From assembly GCA_015680685.1 (NCBI GenBank), contig MNCI01034772.1, positions 156,208-193,042 on the forward strand: a DNA stretch of 36,835 nucleotides, written 5' to 3'. Made by a program: the position numbers and the translations under genes. Source of the stretch: Gnetum montanum. Its lineage: Eukaryota; Streptophyta; Gnetopsida; Gnetales; Gnetaceae. Below the pieces are notes generated by a model, which saw nothing but the letters and a program-made list of their open reading frames with translations, searched no databases and was not told the origin of the DNA. Shown piece after piece: positions 32,301-36,835 of this stretch. How positions within the stretch are numbered: position 1 is the first letter of the stretch; each line of letters starts with the position of its first letter.

Positions 32301-32455
32301 CCCCGGTCAACAAAATTAAGAAGCGGCTCATTTCTCGTTCTTTGAAGTCGTTTCCACGTCGTGCTCATGTGGAAGAGGTTTTTGTCGGTATGTTCGGATC
32401 TTCGATGACTTTTAGACGGCGCATTGCTTACTTGGACTGTCATCATATTCTATCG

Positions 32456-33248
32456 TAAACATGATTTAAAATTCTCAGAGCTGCAAAAATTGCTTTGCAT
32501 AACAGGACTATAAGGTTTAATTGATTTTCATCTACAATCACGCCTGTGCATGGTCGATTTCAATTTGCACACAAAGGTTGTCGTCATTAAAATAATAATA
32601 AAAACACAGTTTCATTCTATGCATCAAAAGAATCCAATTGGTGGAATCGAGGATTCGTGATTCTAAACGTGTTTGGGTACATGTGCCTCCAGAAAAGTGG
32701 GGACGTAGCCCGGGACAGCATAGAGAAAATTTAAATATATTAGTTTTTAAAAAAATTAAATCTCATATATCATAAAAATACATTGTAAAATATAGAACAA
32801 TGTAAATCCAAAATATTGTTACCGCTTAAAAATTGCACAGAAGATTGCAATATCACCATTAAATTGAAGCAAGAAAATTTGCAAAGGTGTGGAGAGCATT
32901 GAATCCATTTCCTTACTTAGGAGCCATGATCTGGCCAAACATATAATTTCTGCAACAACCAAAATGACATCAATAAAATAAAACCCATTTGTTACTCAAT
33001 CCAATATTTCCAAAAATAAAATTAAGCCTCAAGCCTAAACCAAATTTATAACAAATCCGGTCTGCTAATACTTTTGTTCAACTACTTGTGAGTAGCACCC
33101 AGGGACTACATGTGAGTAGCACCATAGGGCCACATTGAAGATGACCGCATTAAAAGAAGACACAACTTAACTAAACTAGGCACAGCCAGGAACTCACCTC
33201 ACCTACAATGATCAAAAACCTTTAAGACGCTGAAAAATCCGCACTAGT
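32456..33248. other. Intergenic, upstream of GLR
   Basis: AT-rich, with runs such as tttaaatatattagttttta near 32732. No gene or element recognised. It may include distal GLR control sequence. Confidence 0.4.
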
Positions 33249-33340
33249 CATGATAAAGAGGAAAGTAAAAACAGAGCACCATGAGCTTGCATGTCATGAT
33301 AAAGGGGAAAGTAAAAACCGAGCACCATGAGCTTGCATAT
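33249..33340. repeat. Tandem duplication, 46-bp unit x 2
   Basis: The unit catgataaagaggaaagtaa, then aaacagagcaccatgagcttgcat, occurs at 33249 and at 33295, with two or three differences. Confidence 0.9.
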
Positions 33341-35680
33341 GGCCATTGGCCATTTGCTGGTGGGCTTGGTTGCTTTACAAGCAAACAGATTTTTTAAATA
33401 GTTGAACAAGCATCCATCCTTCATCATTTTCATGATCCATGACGATGACCCTGTTTTGTTTTTTCTCTGTTCAGCACAGATATGAGAAAAAGAGCAAAAA
33501 TCAGCAATGAACAATAAACACGCGTGAACGTGTGAGTCATGGCGGAACATTTGACGCTCCCAAAGACAGGCGAATCCATGCAAATGCAATGTTTTCCTCG
33601 CACGCCCCGTCCAAAACTTGATTTCCGTATGACCCATACTTGCCCCTTCGGCCTTCCGTTACCATAGTGTTTGTTTATTTATTCGTACTCCTTGTTTTCT
33701 GTGGTCCGTCTCATTCCAATTCCATGAATCTTGATTGCTTGCTTGCCACTTAACAATGAAATGAAATTTTTGGTATGATTCAGAACAGGAGAAGATACTT
33801 AAGATTTTAATGCAAAATGCAGACATCACTAAAAAGGCAAGAACAAGGCAAGAACAATACGAGGCAAGGCAAGGCCAACATTTCAATGTATAAGTACAAA
33901 TCCAGACAAAATTTCATTGGAAATTATGAAATACGTACCCATTGCGAATTTAATGTGCTTCTGTACCGCTCACGAATCCGACGCAAACAGTTTGTGAAAA
34001 TTTGTCGGAATCACGAATCTCTGGCGCATAGGTTTCATTGAATGTTTCAGTTGCCGTGCCTTTCTTACATTTCCCAGCAAGTTGAAACGTCATAATCGTC
34101 CTAATCGGTTGGACGTTAATAGATTCTTCCTTCATCTCCACGTGCCTTTCTATTATGATGCACAAGTTTCCCAACCTAACTTAGCCATTGCTTTGCTCCA
34201 AAACAACAGCAAAGGATAATGCTGCGAATTTTCCTCCTTGCTGTGCGTATCTGTTACGAGGTGAAATATGCTGGTTTCTTGGGGAATAAGATTTTTAACT
34301 GAAATTTTCTTACTTCTGCACTTGCTAAGAAAATAACAGGACCTGAACATAATAGGAAGCTTGCAATGACGTTAAACAATCTAGGATAACGTCGTTGACA
34401 TTTTGTTAGTTACGGTTTGTCTATATCAAAAAACTTCGTTCTAGAAGATCCTTCACTAATAATAGCGTAGCGTTTTTTTGCGTGACCACGGCAATGTTTA
34501 ACTTAAAGCCATATCTATTCTTTTCTTGGTTGAAATTTCCAAAATAGTTATAATATAAGTACATTTAATTAGAATTTTATAATTTAATATTGTTTATTAA
34601 GATGAAATTTATAAATGACTTAAAATATCTGGTTAAAATTGTCTGGTCTAAGACCAGATTATAAGGTTTATTTTTGCAGTAAATCATATAAAATAACTTA
34701 ATACAGGGCAGAGTATGGCTACTTTGCTGTATATCTATAGTTAAACAAAATCTGAAATTCCAGCCTTGCAGTATAATATATAAAGGTTTGAAATAAAAAA
34801 TCTGACCATTAAAATAACATGTCCTTATTCTTATTCATCTATCATCCTCACTCATTTATTAGTTAGACGATCAAATAAAATTTGAATGAATGTTTAGCAT
34901 CATTGAATTGTTGGTTAAAATAACGCTACAGCAACCGTTTAGTTTTAAAAAATGATCCTGAGTAATAATGGTTGGATTCTTGTTTTGAAGAGACATAGCT
35001 ACGGTCTTTATTTATTTTACTCGCTTTAAATAATATTAGAGGTATTTTGCAACGGGACATTTGATGAATTGGACTGAACAAGCCATTTCTTTTCCATGTG
35101 GCCTGTTGGAACTAGATCGTAACATGTCTTCCAAATACTCTACCCAGATAGGCCATAGCTTTCAACCCTTTCTCTTTCCACGGTTGAGACTACCTCTACG
35201 ATATTGCAAGTGACAAATTTTACTGTGCTCTAATTAGAAATTTTATTTAATTGGAAGTTGGATAAATATACACGTTAGCATTTCATAGTATGTACATTCA
35301 ACAAATATGTGGGGTTTATCCTCTAATTTATATATGGACACATAACTTAATAGTTAAAGATGTTTAGTTTACTTGTTATAAGTCATCAGTTTCATTTAAG
35401 GGAAGGGGAAATTAAAATTGTAAAAGTATAATAAGAAATATATCGAACATGATACTTCAAATGAGTATTGAAGAATATAGCCAACATACATGAAGCATTA
35501 TTTAAACTAGTAATTTCTTGTCTAAAAGTCCTCATCAAACAATGCAATAATCACTTGAGCTATGTCTCTAAGATATACAAACATCATGGAAAAATAAGTG
35601 TTAAAACTAAGTTCATCTAATACAATCTAGTAAAAATATAAGAGGGTGTAGGGGAATGACTAAACACACTCCAACAATGA
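33341..35680. other. AT-rich intergenic DNA
   Basis: No supported gene. The minus-strand open frame at 33637-33248 overlaps the 46-bp duplication and has no coding signature. From about 34,500 on, base composition is strongly AT. I find no element ends or RNA genes in this stretch. Confidence 0.45.
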
Positions 35681-35760
35681 GGTGTTAGCCTACTGAGATG
35701 AGTCTTGACTTGATAACCCTAGGTTACAGGTTTAATTCTACTAGGTAGCACTAAGTTATA
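35681..35760 (+). repeat. tRNA-like (SINE-like) sequence 1
   Basis: ggtgttagcctactgagatg, then agtcttgacttgataacc and caggtttaattctac, recall the A box and B box of a tRNA-derived SINE head (GGTTTAATTCT against GGTTCRANNCY). A related copy starts at 36179. No clear body or A-tail boundary is seen, so the length is uncertain. Confidence 0.45.
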
Positions 35761-35892
35761 AACATTCTATAAGTCTTGGGGTGTACCTATGTTTCACTGA
35801 GTTTAGGTTCCAACACCTTAACTATAAGCATATCACAAGACATCTAGATATGAAGATATATTACAAGAATTAAAAAGAATATAATGATGCAT

Positions 35893-35960
35893 CAACTATT
35901 ACTTGAAGTCACAACCTCTTATCTAATAAGATAATGAGCTAACCACTTGAGCCATTTATC
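35893..35960 (-). repeat. tRNA-like (SINE-like) sequence 2, reverse strand
   Basis: On the minus strand, atggctcaagtggttagctc, a spacer containing ttatctta.tagataagag, then gttgtgacttcaagtaat. A-box-like TGGCTCAAGTGGTTAGCTC and a weak B box about 30 bases later suggest a tRNA-derived sequence. A shorter fragment, tagctcaagtgattg, is also on the minus strand near 35555-35575. It is not a functional tRNA: the arms do not pair as a cloverleaf. Confidence 0.4.
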
Positions 35961-36178
35961 ATTAACATTTAGCCAAAATATACATAAATACTTTTACTAG
36001 ATTTCATCACATAATCTAAATTAGGAAGTAGCAAAAATTAATACAAAAATAATTTTTAAAAATCTAAAAGTGCAAAATATAGTATAGCTTAATAAAAAAT
36101 ACAAAAGATTTATGGGAATTAGTAGGAAGGGGTTTTGAAACCTAAGTTTTGTTTCAATTATTTACTCCAAAACAACAA

Positions 36179-36240
36179 GGTGTTAGCCTAATGATAAGGC
36201 TCTTGACTTAGAAGCATTCACAGCTCACCCCAATACATAT
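36179..36240 (+). repeat. tRNA-like (SINE-like) sequence 3
   Basis: ggtgttagcctaatgataag followed by gctcttgactta, closely like 35681 onward for about 32 bases, then divergent. The A-box region is better kept than in sequence 1, and the B-box region is lost. Confidence 0.4.
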
Positions 36241-36790
36241 AGTGAACCTCATACTTTAATAGATCTTAGGATAGAACATAAAGGTACTAATGTGTTATTT
36301 AATAGGCTATTAGGGATGAAATTCAAGCAACAACTAGCACTACAGTTGGTAAAGAGAAAACATGTTGGATTTCTCGATGGGAAATTCAAGCATCAACTCT
36401 AATAGGAGTTACTATTTTTAGGACCATCACAAGGGTGATGATGGTATCAACATTTGTGACAATGATGAGGATGAGAACCCTCATGCCTCACTACCCACAA
36501 AACTCTTTCATCAGTTCATCATACAACTACAAAGCCTAATCCTTCAATACAATAATCTTATCAACTTCACTAATCCATTTTTCATGCATGTTCTTCAAAT
36601 AGCATACCCTACTACTCCCACTTTCATTACTCTAGCTATTATTATTCCACCTACATTCATTTTTACATTAACATACACCTTATTCTCAAAAATAACAACT
36701 ATTAATCCAACACCTCAAATATAGCTTGAAAATCCTAATCCACTACTAAACCTATTCCAACCATCATTCTTTACACCACTAATTTAATAG
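36241..36790. other. Intergenic, nothing recognised
   Basis: AT-rich sequence with no supported gene. It holds no primer binding site next to the LTR end at 36791. Confidence 0.45.
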
Positions 36791-36835
36791 TGATGAGTGG
36801 CGAGATACCCCTACACTCAACCATACGAATACGAG
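36791..36835 (-). repeat. Inner end of a third LTR of the A/B family, cut by the window edge
   Basis: TGATGAGTGGCGAGATACCC, then CTACACTCAACCATACGAAT. This is the reverse complement form of the LTR 3' end seen at 6194 and 17862 and matches 21491 onward. On the left there is no primer binding site, so on the minus strand this is a 3' LTR or a solo LTR, not a 5' LTR. Confidence 0.8.

Noticed and set aside
33248-33637. 129-codon minus-strand frame
   Set aside because: Its C-terminal part repeats because of the 46-bp duplication, and composition is that of random AT-rich DNA.
35893-35960. A functional tRNA gene
   Set aside because: The A-box-like part is good, but the acceptor and anticodon arms do not pair and the B box is weak.

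Overview
The window looks like nuclear DNA of a seed plant. It holds one intact, intron-containing plant glutamate receptor-like (GLR) gene surrounded by old, decayed retroelements. The depth of nesting and decay, and the long AT-rich intergenic DNA, would fit a large and slowly purged genome such as a gymnosperm, but that is inference. Nothing in the window names the species.

Layout. Positions 1 to about 22,444 are two related Ty3/gypsy elements in opposite orientation, one inside the other. Element B (minus strand) enters from the left, or ends there, and finishes with its 5' LTR at 21491-22444. Element A (plus strand, 5319-17862, two LTRs) is inserted in the reverse transcriptase region of B. 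Both resemble the Athila branch: a gag core, a tRNA-Asp-type primer site, an FMDD/FMDE-type RT, no chromodomain, and a long 3' region after integrase. In A that 3' region carries an internal promoter-like hairpin module, a candidate intron and a decayed coiled-coil reading frame of about 590 codons (14622-16395). This is the least familiar part of the window. Two sites with single N characters in B (18762/19344 and 4682) carry clear signs of assembly error.

Positions 22445 to about 28,400 are intergenic. They hold a Ty1/copia gag relic (about 22480-23314, minus), a broken reading frame that starts with a signal peptide (24007-24336, plus), two copies of a dispersed repeat, and several short tandem duplications.

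The GLR gene runs on the minus strand from 32155 to 28409. Seven exons join without any phase conflict to give 935 residues: signal peptide, amino-terminal domain, two-lobed ligand-binding domain, M1, pore loop, M3, M4 and a cytoplasmic tail. A 32-base exon encodes the pore loop. TATA-like and CCAAT-like sites lie upstream.

From 32,456 to the right edge the DNA is AT-rich and mostly featureless. It has a 46-bp duplication, three tRNA-like (SINE-like) sequences, and at 36791 the inner end of a third LTR of the A/B family.

The GLR gene is the only feature that looks functional. All retroelement reading frames are broken.
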